Shown here: piece after piece, positions 1 to 12,212 of the stretch
How the letters are laid out: each line of letters begins with the position of its first letter
Numbering within the stretch: position 1 is the stretch's first letter
Assembly (NCBI GenBank): GCA_015143295.1
Contig: CM026571.1
Coordinates: forward strand, 5,413,501 to 5,477,500
Length of the DNA stretch: 64,000 nt
Direction: 5' to 3'
Origin: Tetracentron sinense
Lineage: Eukaryota; Streptophyta; Magnoliopsida; Trochodendrales; Trochodendraceae
Program-made: the position numbers and the translations under genes
The notes under the pieces: generated by a model
Seen by the model: the letters and a program-made list of their open reading frames with translations, nothing else
Database searches by the model: none
Told to the model about the DNA's origin: nothing

Positions 1-870
1 ATGTGTGTGCATAGGATGGTTAAGGGTCTAGCCCGAAGGCTAGGGTTTAGTTGACCGGGTTGGTCAAGTGCAAGGTCAAGTCTAACCACAATTAGAGGAG
101 AGTTAACCATGGTTAGCATGTTTTTGGTCTTTTTGTATTTTTTTTTTTTTTTTGGATTTTGAGATTTTATAATGTTTTTGGTATTTTGAGATTTTATCAT
201 GTTTTTTTTTATTTTCATATAGGTAGGATTTTGACAAACTTAACTAAAGTCAAATTTAGTCCAAGAGAAAAATTAAGGAAAAATTAGACTAAAAGATTAT
301 ATTTAAGACATAAAGAGGGGTGTGCAGTATGAATAATAAATTATCTATTGCCAATACCTATTTTGTTGGATTGATGTTGATAATAGATCAAATATCATTG
401 TCTTTGATATGAAACATTTTGGATAATATCCTCTTTAAGTCCTTAAATTATCATTTACCCATTCAAAATAGAACATAAAGGAAAAAAAATAAAAATAAAA
501 AAAGTGACAAGTGAAGAAAATGAAAACTCATCATCTCCTCTCTAATGTAGTCTATTTACACCATTACGAATGATCTAATGAGATTCTAAATATGAAAATT
601 TGAGTGATGATGAGTTTCCCAAAAAATTCTAGAAGAAGGATTAGAATCTAAATGAAGAAACAAAATAAAAAGAGAGGTACAACTTTAACTTCCACTCTCT
701 ATGGGCCTACTCATATCCACACTAGTGGGTACATATAAAATAAAGAAAAATTTACATGAAAGGAAAAAGAAAAGATCTCACATTTCTTTTGAGATGGGGT
801 CCCTTTACACTATTAGATTGGTGTAGGGAGACCCAACTAAACTTGAGAAAAGAAAGGTCTTTCTAATTGG
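1..870. other. AT-rich non-coding flank
   Basis: No coding signal on either strand. The stretch is AT-rich with long T runs (130-150 and 200-215). It looks like decayed retrotransposon or spacer DNA, but no element boundary can be seen. Confidence 0.4.
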
Positions 871-879
871 TTTTAGAAA

Positions 880-2030
880 TGTTGCGACCCAAAATATCCT
901 CTACGAGTTAGGGATACTTTACCCGTGACCGCCGTATCATACCTCCAATATGATACATAAGGCACACATAGGAACCTGTCAGAGTACATAGACATACATA
1001 GCGGAAGCAATTTACAATACATAGCGGAAGCAACATATAACTTATCATAGCGGAAGCTAAATACTGAACTAAGTACTCCAATTACTCGATCCAAGTTTGA
1101 ACCGACAAAAATACAACTGTATAAGTATCCAACATTTGGAGTGGACAAGTTTCACTCTCACTTAACTAAATATCAAGTCTTCTAACTAACAGAGTCAACA
1201 GAAATCGAAGTAATGACGTCTATCTAGTGAGCCGTCATCCTGATAGTGATCCATAGAAGGCTCCGGGTCGAAGTACTTTTCCTCTACCCAAGGCTCCATA
1301 TCACATAGATCAAATAAAACCTGAGTACTTGCCGATAACAAATATCGGCTGAGCATGGAATACTCAGCGTATACAAACTACTAACAATAAAGCAATATTA
1401 GCATTAGAACATACGAATCATGGAGAATGAAATCCTTAAAATGTATCAAAGCGTGGAAACCATGAATAGTACATATGATGAAATCCGAAACCAAAACCGT
1501 GTGAGTCAAGCGATAATCATAACCTTTTGAGTTCTTAGAGTTCATAAAGTTCATGGAGTTCCTTAGAGTCGTTTATGATCCGTAGAAACATAAAGCAATA
1601 CCATAGAGCATATCCATAGAGCAAAACATAGAGATTTTAGAGCATTTGTATTCATGATCCTTAGAGCTTGTGAAACGATCTTAGAGCTTATCATAGAGTT
1701 CTTATGAGTTTAGTATAATCCTTTTGAGCTTGTGAACCGATCTTAGACAAATCATAGAGTTACTTAGAATCATTTATATAAGTCACTTAATCATAACTCT
1801 TTTCCTACTTTGAGAAATTCATGAAAAAACTTCGGTTCATGCGAGACATACGAACATATGAGCATATGAGATAACTAGCATGTTTAAACACCCAAAAACC
1901 CTTAGAGACATTAAATCAAACACTTAGAGTGCATCATAGTGATAACTTACATCAAAGTATAAAATAACATTCCTTCACACCATAACAATCAAAAGATATG
2001 TAAGCACACAAATTTACCGTCTTTCCTCCC
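880..2030. repeat. Retroelement-like remnant with degenerate short repeats
   Basis: The stretch opens with TGTTGCGACCCAAAAT, the kind of motif found at plant LTR termini. It then carries repeated 'atagcggaag' words (1000-1055) and a run of degenerate repeats built on 'cttagagctt/catagagtt' (about 1500-1780). No protein domain was recognised, and short ORFs here have no family resemblance. A gypsy-type LTR or untranslated region is the best guess; ends and strand are not established. Confidence 0.35.
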
Positions 2031-2039
2031 CTCTCAACT

Positions 2040-4635
2040 CTAAGTGTCGAGATAAGGTCCGAGAGTAGAGGAATAACGCTAAATTTATTTTAATTAAGAG
2101 TCGCCACCTACTTAGGGGAAGTATGATCCCGAGATAATCCAAAATAAGGGGGTCTACGGTCCAGAGTAGTCTAGGTAAGAGATCCCTTTAGGTCCTGGGG
2201 AAGGGGTTAGGCACCCCAGGACCTCCATCCAATGATGGTAACCTACTCATTAGGTCTAAGCCAAACATTTAAAATCACTTAAAATTTCCTAAAACAATTA
2301 TTAATTTTGCTAATCAAATACAAATCAATATGGGGTGTAAAAATTTTATTTTTGGTTAGGGTCGAACCCTGGTTTTGGGCTGCCTACTTATCCGGTTAGT
2401 CGGAATCATACCCTCATAGTAGTTCGGGGTCCGTGACTGTTTTTATACTCGTTTCGGAGTGTGGTCATTTCCAACTCGTGTTTGAGTTGGGGGGAAAGTG
2501 GAATTGAGATTTATGAATCTCATTCCGGGAGATGGTCGCGTAGCTAGGTGCTCGTGGTGGAGCTCTAGGGGGCGTTCATTTATTATGGTAGATTTCTTCT
2601 TTTTCATTTTAGATTTTTTGAATGTTTTTTGTTATTTTGTATTTTTCGATTTTTTTGTATATTTTTTTTTTAACTAACGGGACAGGCAAGTTGCTTAAGG
2701 TTAGAATCCACCTAAGTGCCCAAGGTTGGCAAAAGGAAAAAAAAAAGCTAATGGCCTAATCCTATAGTTTGTACATACACATGCACCTACACTTTGTACA
2801 CTTGAATAAATTACACTCGTGAATTAAATTACAAAAAGTAATTAGGACTAAAAGAGTTTGAGATCAAACCGGGTCAAGGTAAGACTATTGTGCTAAGGCC
2901 CATTAACCATTGATGAAAATTTATTTTTTTATTGTATAAAAAATGAACCAAGGATTGTTACGGTGAACTTGACTTAGAATAGGCTTGGTTCGGCCATAAC
3001 ACTCCTCTGTTTATAGATTATTCCTCCCTTCCCAAAGATTTCTCTCAGACCAAACGAAAGCAGGAAGGGGCAACATCATTATGGTTTAGAAATAAAAACA
3101 GATCTCAAATCTCTATTAGAATTCTGGTTTTATATAAAACCAGACTTCAAATCACATTGGAAAATCTGGTTAAAACCAGACTTCATTACAGCCATACTGA
3201 TCCCCAGATTTGAACCAGTTAAACCCCATTCATAAATTTGACTTTGGGCTCTACCAATCATGAGCGGAAACAGACCAACCATAGGAAACAATAAAAATGA
3301 AATGATAACAGAGAGAATAGAGAAGGGATTACCTGAGAAATGATGAGCTATTGAGCTGGAAATGGGTCGGATTTGACGAAACGAGCTACTGACCGAAGAG
3401 AGCACTGGTGATGGATCCAAACTGGCTTGAGTGGATGATCGGTGGTGAGATCCTCTACTTCTAGAGAGATCAACTGATGATGGAGAGCTGCTGGCCTGAA
3501 GTTCACCGGAGCTACGGTTGGTGTGAGCCGAGGTGATGGTGGAGCTACTGTCACCGGCGATAATGGAATATTGGGGATGACGATAGTGGAGTAGCTTGAA
3601 ATCCATGGATCTGACTGAATGAGAGATGCTGCCATCGGAGAAAAATGTTGGAACAGCTAAGTTGCCGAGAGATTATAAAGAAATGAGGACAGAGAGGAGA
3701 GTTGGGGCGTCGGCGGAGCTGTAATGGCGGCCTAAGCATGCAAAGGCTGTTGCCGCTTTGGATGGCCAGAGAAGATGACCGGAGCTCGAACCGAATTGAG
3801 ATTTCTACAAATCTAGAGATACGGGTTGCTGCAGTGGTGCGATCTCGCCGGAAATTGGAGAAGACGATCGGCTGATGGTGGGTGGTTCAGGTGATGGAGT
3901 TGCTAGATTCGATCTGGCCGGGAAAGGTGCTCGATGGTGGAATTTTGCTGAAGCAGATGACCGGCTTCGGGAGAGATAAAGACATGGAGCCGGAGTGAGA
4001 AAGTGATCGGAGAGGATGTCGGAGCCGCTGGTCTTTCCTCTGACCAAACGGTGACGACTACTGGATTTGGCCGGAGATGGCGAGGATGATCAGAGATGGA
4101 ATTCTCTTGAAAATTGATCGGATCTTCCACAACTCCCCGGCGATATACGGTAGCAATTTCTGGGGTATGAGCTGCTACTGATGAGGTTCGTTGGAACTTC
4201 GACCGCCGGTGGAAGGTTGGTTCAGACTGAAAAAAGGAGAAAATAAATAGAGGAGAAGAAAAGGAAGAGTGAGAAGGGAGGGGTGCCGACCGGAGTGGTG
4301 AAGCTACTGTCGCCAGAAATAAAGGTGTGGCTACAGTTGTGAGGGAGATCGGTTAGGGAAATGGAGCTCGGAAACAGAGCTTGCGGCTGGAGGAAGAGAG
4401 AAATCGAGAGACCCTTCCTGGAAGGAGATCCCCTTCTTTTTTAAACCTTATCTCTTTGGTTTATGTAAGCAATGCAAATGGGCTTTGGTTTAAGGCTTTG
4501 GATTGTGGGCATTGGGCCTTAAACAACATGTCTTGGAAATGGGTTTAGTGCAATGATCTTGGGCCTCTCTCTCTCTCAACACTCAGGCTCACAAAATTAA
4601 ATTAATAATAAAAGGGTTTTAGGGGTGTAAAAATG
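2040..4635. repeat. Ty3/gypsy-type LTR/untranslated remnant
   Basis: Around 2090-2260 lies the 'agagtcgccacct ... ggttaggcacccc' word pair, and around 2370-2440 'gggctgcctact ... gtagttcggg'. Both are recurrent in LTRs of a widespread plant Ty3/gypsy group. From 3300 to 4430 the DNA is GC-rich with many 'ccgg' and 'gatggtgg' words, like the R/U5 part of such LTRs read on the minus strand. The overlapping ORFs there give low-complexity Ser/Pro/Arg-rich peptides and are not genes. No gag or pol is present. Confidence 0.5.
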
Positions 4636-5337
4636 GTGTGTTCACAAGATATATAGTATAGAACAAGAAGAACAACATGAGTTAAGTAGTAGTATCACAA
4701 GATTGGTAGTAGATTGTATCTACCTTGATGAAATTAGTGATTTGATTCCAAAAGCTTGGAACACTTGAAAACCTCAAGTTCTTTGATGAGAAACATCAAA
4801 AGGAAGGAAGGATCTTGATCGTCTTTCAAGCTTGAGCAACAACCTAACTTCTCCTTTCTTCTCCCTCTTAAAATCTCTCAAAATAGTGCACAAAGGGTTT
4901 CTGAAACCCTAAGGCACGAACCCAGCCTTTATATAGGCAAAAGATAGTGGCTAAAGTCTTAAGCACCCTTAATGAAAAAAATCTACGTATGACCGATCGA
5001 TTGGTGGTACAGACCGAGCGATCAGTTGAAAACATCATCTCTGAAATTTTTCTCCATACAAATTAGTTAACCGATCGATAGCTACCGAGCGATCGGTATA
5101 AGATGGGTCGTTGGAGGTTATCACCGAGCGATCGGTGATCCCTTATTTTGCTGCAAAACCCTATTTTCACTACTTTAGACCGTTCCAATCCCATTTTCAA
5201 CATCTTTAGTGCTTTAAGTACACTCCTTAAGGATATGTAGACCTATTAAAACATGCACACCATATATCCAAATATTTCCATTAGTGTACAACACCACACT
5301 TGAACTACTTAGTGAAACGAAGATTTGGGGTTCTACA
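4636..5337 (-). repeat. Probable solo LTR, minus orientation
   Basis: On the minus strand it starts TGTAGAACCCCAAATC (revcomp at 5322-5337) and contains a TATA box, CTATATAAAGG, near 4930-4940, as expected of a U3/R boundary. Between 4990 and 5137 it has five near-palindromic copies of ACCGAGCGATCGGT or ACCGATCGAT. The far end at about 4636 is inferred, and no clear target duplication was found. Confidence 0.45.
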
Positions 5338-6340
5338 AGAAAAAGACTAAAAATAAAAAAAAACTAAATATAAAGTAAAGAAGAAGATGAAGAATAAAGG
5401 GAGGAGTGTCTACTCATCCAATACTTCTTTTCCAATGCTCCAAGAGGTGGGGGGTTTTTAGAGTCCACAAAGGAAGAGAGTTAGTAAAGAACTCTAGGCT
5501 TTTAGTCCTAAAATTCTCTACACACTCTAAACCTTAGCTTCTTCTAACTTTCTTCAAGGTTAAAAAGAAATATAAGGGGTGAGATGAGGAAGAGTTAGAG
5601 TTTCCACTTGGAATTTTGGAGATGAAATAAATGGCTTGTGAAAGGTCTTGTATTTATAGAGTTTTCAAGAGGTTGTGGTAATTTGGTAATTAATAGAAGG
5701 TTGGGTGAGAAGAAGGGAGGTGATTGGTTTAGATGTGGTTGATGATTGGGTAGTCAAAAAAATATGTACTTAATGAGAGGTGATTGAGTGGTCAAAAGGA
5801 GTGTAAGAGAATTAATTATTTTATAAGAGGTGTAAGAATGAGTTGTAAAAGGTGTAAGAGAGGTGATTGGTTAGTAAAAAATGTGTGTACTTGGTGAGAG
5901 ATGATTGAGTTGTCAAAAAGGTGCGTAAACACAAAAATGTGGCTATTTGAGGTTTGAAGAAAAAATAAAAGGTCTTTTATAGGAAAGTGAAAAATGGACT
6001 TGAGTTTGTGGGTTTTGATATGGGTTGAATGTATGTAGGTATGTGGACTATATCTTATGGGTCATGGGTTGTTAGTAGATGAGTCAAGGGTTATGGTTAT
6101 TAGACTTTAGTTATGGCAATAGGGCTTGGGCTATGGTAATTAGGTTTTCGCTAAAGCAATTGAGTTTTGGCTAAGACAATTGGGTAATTAGGATTGACTA
6201 CTTGGACTTGGGTAATGAAGTTAAGTAATTGGGCTTGATTGAGTTGTTTGGGTATAAGTTTGACAAAATGAGTTTGAGCCTTAGGTAAACTTTGAAGCAT
6301 TTGAAGAAGCGGGAAGATTGATAGGGGGTATAAAAATAAG
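5338..6340. repeat. LTR-like non-coding remnant
   Basis: Non-coding DNA with a TATA-like 'tatttatagag' near 5650 and stretches of near-repeats ('ggtgattggttagt', 'gggcttgggctatgg'). It probably belongs to the older LTR element into which the 4.6-5.3 kb LTR inserted. Text similar to 5338-5370 occurs near 270-300. Confidence 0.3.
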
Positions 6341-6507
6341 GTGCTTACATCCATATCCAGAGCTAGACCATTGGATTGAATGTCCAATGCATGGTGCCAT
6401 ATCCACACATGCTTTAAATGATTGGCCCCACTTTGCTTGACATCATTGGATATTGAATCCAATAGTTCAGCTCTCAATAATAGGTACTATTGAGAGTTTA
6501 AAATCAC

Positions 6508-6875
6508 TTACTTTTTTTTTGCTTTCTAGTATGGGCATAGACACACAACTTACACACAACCCACACATAAAACTTGAGCCAAACTCATCTCATCAAAAAA
6601 GAACCTATTTCTTGGTGGGAGGGACACTAAAACTAATTTTTTTTTCCAAAAACCTGATTTGTTTTTGTGTTTAAACCTACTAAGAGTTTTTAAATCACTT
6701 TCCTCTTTTTTTGGTATTGGTATATAATATAGATACCCAACTCACACATAGAGCCAAACATAAGAGTTGGCCCAAACTCATCTCACCAAAAGGGCCCATC
6801 TCTTGGTGAGGACAACACTAAAACCTTTTTTTTTTTTATAGAAAATCTTTCTAACTTGTTTTTTGTGCTTTAAAA
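6508..6875 (+). repeat. Diverged direct repeat, two ~165-bp copies
   Basis: Copy one (6508-6675) and copy two (6706-6875) share the order: 'tat..gcatagac', 'caactcacacata', 'gccaaactcatctca', 'tcttggtg', 'acactaaaac', then a T-rich run. They are imperfect and non-coding. Confidence 0.6.
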
Positions 6876-6911
6876 TAAACGCCTATATTTGTTTCAACAA
6901 GTTTTGTGGAC

Positions 6912-7102
6912 GGCCTAGGATTGTCTCTGGCGAAGCCAGAAACTGGTCTCGGGGTTCCATACATTGTGTGAGAGTTGGCAAAAAAATGGGAAGAAGTCAT
7001 TCCATTTTCTCCCCCACGATTTTGACTTCTCCACTACTTGTCACCTATTCTATGGAACCCGAGACAAGCCCCTTCTGGCTTCACCAGAGACAATCCAAGG
7101 CC
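6912..7102. mobile_element. Mutator-type MITE with 9-bp target duplication
   Basis: Terminal inverted repeats of about 50 bp begin GGCCTNGGATTGTCTCTGG. The element is flanked by a perfect 9-bp direct repeat TTTGTGGAC (6903-6911 and 7103-7111), the size expected for MULEs. The interior carries two inverted 'gaagtca' segments and no ORF of its own. Relatives lie at 28959-29168 and 35518-35810. Confidence 0.9.
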
Positions 7103-7434
7103 TTTGTGGACGCATTGGAAATGTGCATCAGCCCAGCCTCTCCTTCGTGTCTTTGTGTGTTGTAAGAAGTTTGATGGTGTTTAATTTTTGAAACTTCATT
7201 CAATTTCTAGCATACAATTTCGGAATCAACAAATCAGGCTCGGGAGGAGCCAGGATTTTTTCCTTGTGGGGTCAAAGTATGGGTCTTGGGGGGTTCGGAG
7301 GCGTAGGCACCGAATTGTTTTTTCAGCAATGGGGTCCTACGGGACAGCTATTATTTTATTAAAATTAATTGTATTTTTATTTTTGTTTTATATTTTATAC
7401 ATAAGGAATTATTCTTTTCGGCAAAATGTGCGGG

Positions 7435-7715
7435 CCTTTACAACTGCCACGTGTCCCTTTTTATCACCTACTAACTTCGGTTAAGATTCACTTACCCTTA
7501 AGGTTCATCCATCTAACCTTGGTTTTTAGAAGAAAAAATTATTAACCTAACCATGGTTAAAGAAAGATCTACTAGCTTCCATGTGTCCCTTTTAACACCC
7601 ACTAACTGTGGTTAAGATTCACTCACCAGTCAGCCCTAAGGTTAACCTTGGATTTTACAAGAACAATAAATATTAATCTTAATTTGATTAAACTTAACCA
7701 TAGTTAAAAAGAGAC
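7435..7715. repeat. Two copies of the AACC/GGTT fold-back repeat
   Basis: Two units (about 7435-7560 and 7575-7715) contain the family signature: a 'cacgtgtccctttt' word, 'gtggttaagattcac', 'catctaacctt', an A-rich centre, then the inverse 'aaccatagttaaa'. The same signature recurs throughout the window. Confidence 0.6.
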
Positions 7716-8435
7716 GGACGAGTGTGCGTGCGGGGGGGGGGGCATAATACGTATGTGAAAAGCCACAGTTTTTCCCAAGGCAGACTCAAGAAGCACCCTA
7801 TGCGAACCGGGGCAACAGTAGTGTATTGAATGGTAAATTGCCTTTTTTCGCCACGTTTGGTGGCAAGAAAACACAAGGAAAAAAAAAAAATCCTTACTAT
7901 TTTGTGTCTTAGCCAAAGGAAGCCTTCGAAAAAACAAAAGAGAATGCTTGGGGTGGGAATAGGCCAGGCCTTAGGCTAGCAGATTGACAGATTGCACTTA
8001 CAATTTTAATTGTGTTTGGTCTGCCCAGTAAAAATTATGAAAAACTGCTAAGTTTTATCTTAGAGTATCGTATCCGATACGACGATACGGGTACGTTTCC
8101 ATTTTCAAAGTATCTGTGCTTCTTAGGATATACCATATGATTTCAGGTGAGGCCCACCAGTTGAAAATAACCTCACCTGAAATCTCGTGCTGAGAATCAT
8201 CGTCTCGGTGGTCTCGGCCCAAGACGGTCTCAGCAGCAAAGCCCTTTGAATTAAGGATGTTTACTAACGACTTTGAAAATAGACTCTTCATTATATAGTT
8301 TAATTTCTTCCATCTGCCAGCTGAAGATATCCAGATCCGAATATCTTTCAGCATATATTAATTAAATGAGACAAGCATTTAGAAAAAGGAAATGAGATTT
8401 CCTCATTTATAGTTTTTATCAGCATCAATTCATGC

Positions 8436-8469
<34 letters not shown>

Positions 8470-9021
8470 GATAGATAGATAAAGGCGGCTTGAAATTGAT
8501 TAATAAGCCATTTAAGTAAGCAATAAAGTATCCTTGAGTTTGGACAATACCCACTTTATTCTTCCTAATCACCACATTCAAAATGGGCCATAAGTTCTTT
8601 AAGGCTCCATTCTTTTGGTGGAAGTTTTAGTGTCTTGAACTTTCATTGTTTCATGCCTATTTTTACTTGATTTCTAGAACTATATTATTTCACACAGTGC
8701 AAAAGTTTAATAAATATAGAACTTTCAAGTTCCACAATTTTTTTTTTGGATATTTTAAGTTCCATAGATGTCGAATTTTTAATTAAATTGAATTCGATAA
8801 ATCTGAGATACCATCGAGTAAAAGGGTTAGAAACCCTCTCCCCTCTATTTCCAGATTCTTGCCTCTTGTTCCAAAACATTAATGTTCAAGACTTTTAAAG
8901 TTCCACCAGGCTGAGATTAATTCAAGTTTGACCAGATTTATTTAACTGAGGCCCAATCCTTCTTTGAGCCCAACTCAGTCTGGATCATTATGCCAGAAAC
9001 AAGCCAGACAAACATTTTGAA
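7716..9021. other. Non-coding spacer with MITE remnant and (AAT)n
   Basis: Around 8030-8135 is a truncated copy of the 'ctaggaagca...gatac' MITE seen complete at 14870-15040. At 8438-8466 is an (AAT)n microsatellite followed by (ATAG)n. No gene was recognised on either strand. Confidence 0.5.
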
Positions 9022-9518
9022 TAGGGCTGTATTTGGGCCAGGGTTGGTCAAGCCCCGCTCGGCTTGCAAAGAAAATTTTCTAGCCTTGAAGCCCGGCTCG
9101 GCCCGAAATCAAGCTTGAAAAATCGGCCCAAAGCTCAGCTCGAATTCAAAAGCTTAGCTCGGCTCGAGGCTCGGCCCAAATTGATTCAAGCTCAAGCCGG
9201 GCTTGGCTTGGCTCGAGCTTGGCTTGAATCTTTTTTTTAAAAATAATAATATTTTATATTTTATATATATATATATAAATAATATTTTTATTTATTTTTT
9301 ATTTTTTTAGTAATATGCGAGTCGAGCCGAGCCGAGTTCGGGCCGGACCAACCTCAATCGAGTAGGGCCGGGCCGCATAGGGGTTGGCCCGAGCTCGGCT
9401 TGATTGATTTTTTGGGCTTTTTTTAGGCTTGGCTTGGCCCGTTCGAGCCTAAAGTTAGGGCCGATCTGGGGCCGAACCGAGCCGTACCAACGAGCCAATC
9501 GGGCTTTGTGCAGCCCTA
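9022..9518. mobile_element. hAT-type MITE
   Basis: The ends are TAGGGCTGTATTTGGGCC and its imperfect inverse ...CAGCCCTA. It is flanked by near-identical 8-bp repeats ATTTTGAA (9014-9021) and ATTTTGAG (9519-9526). The interior is rich in 'gctcggc/gccgag' words with an AT-rich centre. End sequence and 8-bp duplication are typical of hAT elements. The ORF across it is a composition artefact. Confidence 0.8.
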
Positions 9519-9664
9519 ATTTTGAGTTCAAGTTGAGACCAAGTTGGGCTCCAAATCATTAAGCCCAACCTCAGTCCAAAATATATTAAAGCAATAAGCG
9601 TATGCGGTAAAAACTGCATTTGCCCAACCGCGTGACCCTAAATTTGAGGGAGGTCTTGCTAAGG

Positions 9665-9865
9665 AAGATATATTTTTATTTGGAAACTCAAGATATCCCA
9701 ACACATTGGATCAGGACTAATCCTTGAGGTTGCAATGGGAGCCCGCAACCCGCCACACCAAGAAAGTCTGGGAATATCCCATGCAGGGTCGGCCCCAAAG
9801 GGTAGTAAGAAGTCAAACTGAAGACCTTCCGCTTCATGAGGCAAACCACTGGTCAAATGTTAGAG
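9665..9865 (-). mobile_element. tRNA-derived SINE, minus orientation
   Basis: On the minus strand an A-box-like 'gaccagtgg' and B-box-like 'ggtcttcagtttgac' precede the body shared with 18031-18215 ('ctttgggg...gacc', 'ggttgcgg'). The left side is T-rich, the complement of an A-rich tail. The ORF here is incidental. Target duplications were not resolved. Confidence 0.5.
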
Positions 9866-9918
9866 ATAATTCACTAACCAACTAATGGACTAACTATATC
9901 TAATCATAACCACCCATA

Positions 9919-9922
9919 CCCC

Positions 9923-9953
<31 letters not shown>

Positions 9954-9960
9954 AAAAAAA
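9919..9960. repeat. C25 followed by A17 homopolymer tract
   Basis: Twenty-five consecutive C residues (9919-9943) run directly into seventeen A residues (9944-9960). The opposite strand is an unbroken G25 run with G-quadruplex potential. The length may be affected by assembly error. Confidence 0.9.
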
Positions 9961-11045
9961 GAAAGGAGAAAAATGAAAAATTCTGCATTTGCCGATTACA
10001 AAATATCTAGATTCATGAATCAACAAACTATATTCATAAAGAAGCAATATACATAAACACTCAAAGTAGTTCTAAAAAATAAAAAACCCTCACATTTATC
10101 TTAGGACTGTATTCTGTTACAGTTCTAGTACAAGTAGCCAGAAGGGGAGTAACTTGGGCCGATTGGGTTGTCGCCAACTTGGTATAAATTGGTACCGTAA
10201 TTTTCCTTTTTTTGAAAAAAACAAAAACTCATGTTTTCGTTTATTTTGTTTTATGAAGACAAGGGGCAAGGATTAACAGAGACTCGAGAGGGGTGCCTTG
10301 CAAGATTTTTAATTTTTAATTTTATTTTCTGTTAGAACAAGACAGTAGAGACCTGGAGAAAAATAACCAAATAGAGAATATAAATTAAGAAAGACAAGAG
10401 GAGTGCCTTAAGATTAAAAAAGAAAATTTATTTTTAATTTAATTCAAATTATATATATTATGTTGTGTATATTGGGGTTGGGTTGAATTTCCATAACCCT
10501 ATACCAAGTCCAATCCAAAGAATGAAAAGCCCAAAGTTGGGTTGGGTCAAGTCGAATTCGTGTTACGTGTTAGCCCGTCCAAGTTGCACTCCTAAGTATA
10601 AGAAATAATAAAATTAAAACAACAGAACCCTAATTAGCCATGCCTAGAGCTCTCTAGTGATAGAATGTGTATCCCCTCAGGCCGGGGTGGACTCGATGTC
10701 GAACCTTTTGGTGTGGTGGTTGGAATAATCTCCTCCCTAAACACAATATGTGTTCCTTTAATTATGGTTAATAAGTTTTAATCCTTAAGATTAACATTTT
10801 TCAAAAAATTTATTCTAAAAATTAAGGTTAGAATTAAGATTAAAGCTTCTTAACCACATTTAAAATGACACGTGTTGCATTGTGCATCGTTTAGGATGCC
10901 CGAGTTCAATCGCAGTTGGCTATGATGCCAACTCCAATTATAGATGTCGACAGTTAAGGCTAACGAAAAATAAATGGAGATTGTACTCAAGATGCGGTCT
11001 CTTTATTTGAAGCTGAATACAAATAAAAGAATAGTTTAAATACAA
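9961..11045. other. Non-coding spacer
   Basis: AT-rich DNA without a recognisable gene. A decayed copy of the fold-back family lies at about 10745-10880 ('ggttaataag', 'aaaattaaggtta'). Confidence 0.45.
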
Positions 11046-11049
11046 GGAC

Positions 11050-11135
11050 ACACCAGGGCTGTGTCCCAGTGGTGGTGTATCCCCTGCTTTGGGGGAGATA
11101 CCAGTTCCATTCCCGAGAGGGTTGGAGTTTGTATA
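11050..11135 (+). mobile_element. SINE-like tRNA-derived head
   Basis: 'gtcccagtggtggtg' resembles a Pol III A box, and 'ccagttccattcccg' about 40 bp later resembles a B box. The same pair occurs in the well-bounded SINE at 54257-54438. No tail or target duplication is visible here, so this is a truncated copy. Confidence 0.45.
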
Positions 11136-11224
11136 GGATAGAAGACATGGTATATCTCCCTAAATCCCACCCATAACGCCGCCGATGTCTCACTACCCCT
11201 CGTAACGTTTGGATCAAGGTACAA

Positions 11225-11900
11225 GACATTTCTAAAGGCGCCGTGACAGATGAAGCACCTCCTATTGTGCCGTCTTTGAAGAAGTACATGGTTGAGTCAA
11301 TTGAAGAAGCAAAGGCAGGAGCCTCAAAGAAAGTCATGTGCCTCGACACATATATCTTGCCCCGAGAGGGCTAGGGTAGACCAATCCAATGAATGGTCCA
11401 GTAGAAAGGTTGGGGAAGTTGAGTCAGATTCGACAGATCGATCACCCGCTAATGAAGCAATTGAGGGGACGAGGCTTATTAAGTAATGGTAATTTAAGGG
11501 GGCCAGCGCCAAGCGATAGCCCGAGAGAAGCCTTCTTGTATGTCGAATTCACAAAATCATCCTCGGAAAGGGTAGTCTCATAATCTAGCTAGCTACCTAG
11601 CTACTAGGAAAGGGAAGCCCCGGGACCAGTCCTTTGGAATGGAGGGAATCAAATACCTTATCGAGCTACAAGCGACTGTAAATCCATGGAAGCAAGAAGC
11701 TGGAATTAAGTCAAGGCCTCGTGAAAGAATTGCTGAAACGTCTGATTGACCCTCTCTGAGTTGGACTTATTCTTGAAGAATAATAGAAAAAGTCTGGGTA
11801 GTAGTACCAGTAGGCCCCTCCGATGATGAAGTGCTCTCAGCCGGGGGCTTGCCCTCTCCACCCGCCCACTAATTGAATAGCTACTAACACGTAACCAGCG
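11225..11900. other. Possible mitochondrial-DNA insert (NUMT)
   Basis: GC content jumps above its surroundings and the usual A/T runs and MITEs disappear. The words 'ctagctagctacctagct' and 'ggaaagggaagccccggga' (about 11585-11625) and the style of 11760-11890 resemble plant mitochondrial intergenic DNA. Overlapping ORFs exist on both strands but match no gene I know. The origin is inferred from composition and memory of mitochondrial sequence style, so it is tentative. Confidence 0.35.
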
Positions 11901-12212
11901 TTGCGACCTAAACATATATCATGAATCAAAAAATATATATATATACAAGGCGGACCTCTGTTTCGTGAAGCTCTCCTTTTTACTCTGTAACTTTGACAAT
12001 CTTGTAATTATCTTGTGTTACAAAATTGTGCCGGCCTCTTTTAGTACTTAAAAACGTGTCACAACCATAGTGTAAAAACCAGAGTTCTACTTTAAGTCGT
12101 GAACTCCAGCTCAAAATTAATCTCATAAAAGAATACCACATAAGGTATCAATCCCACCCTCACTTCCCACTTGCCCCCTAAAAAGAAAGATAAAAACCCA
12201 AACTATTATATA

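Noticed and set aside
3130-4130. Several overlapping minus-strand ORFs of 62-158 codons
   Set aside because: Ser/Pro/Arg-rich products of GC-rich LTR-like DNA with no recognisable domain.
9307-9531. 74-codon minus-strand ORF rich in Arg/Pro/Leu
   Set aside because: Lies within the hAT MITE at 9022-9518 and reflects its 'gctcggc' word repetition.
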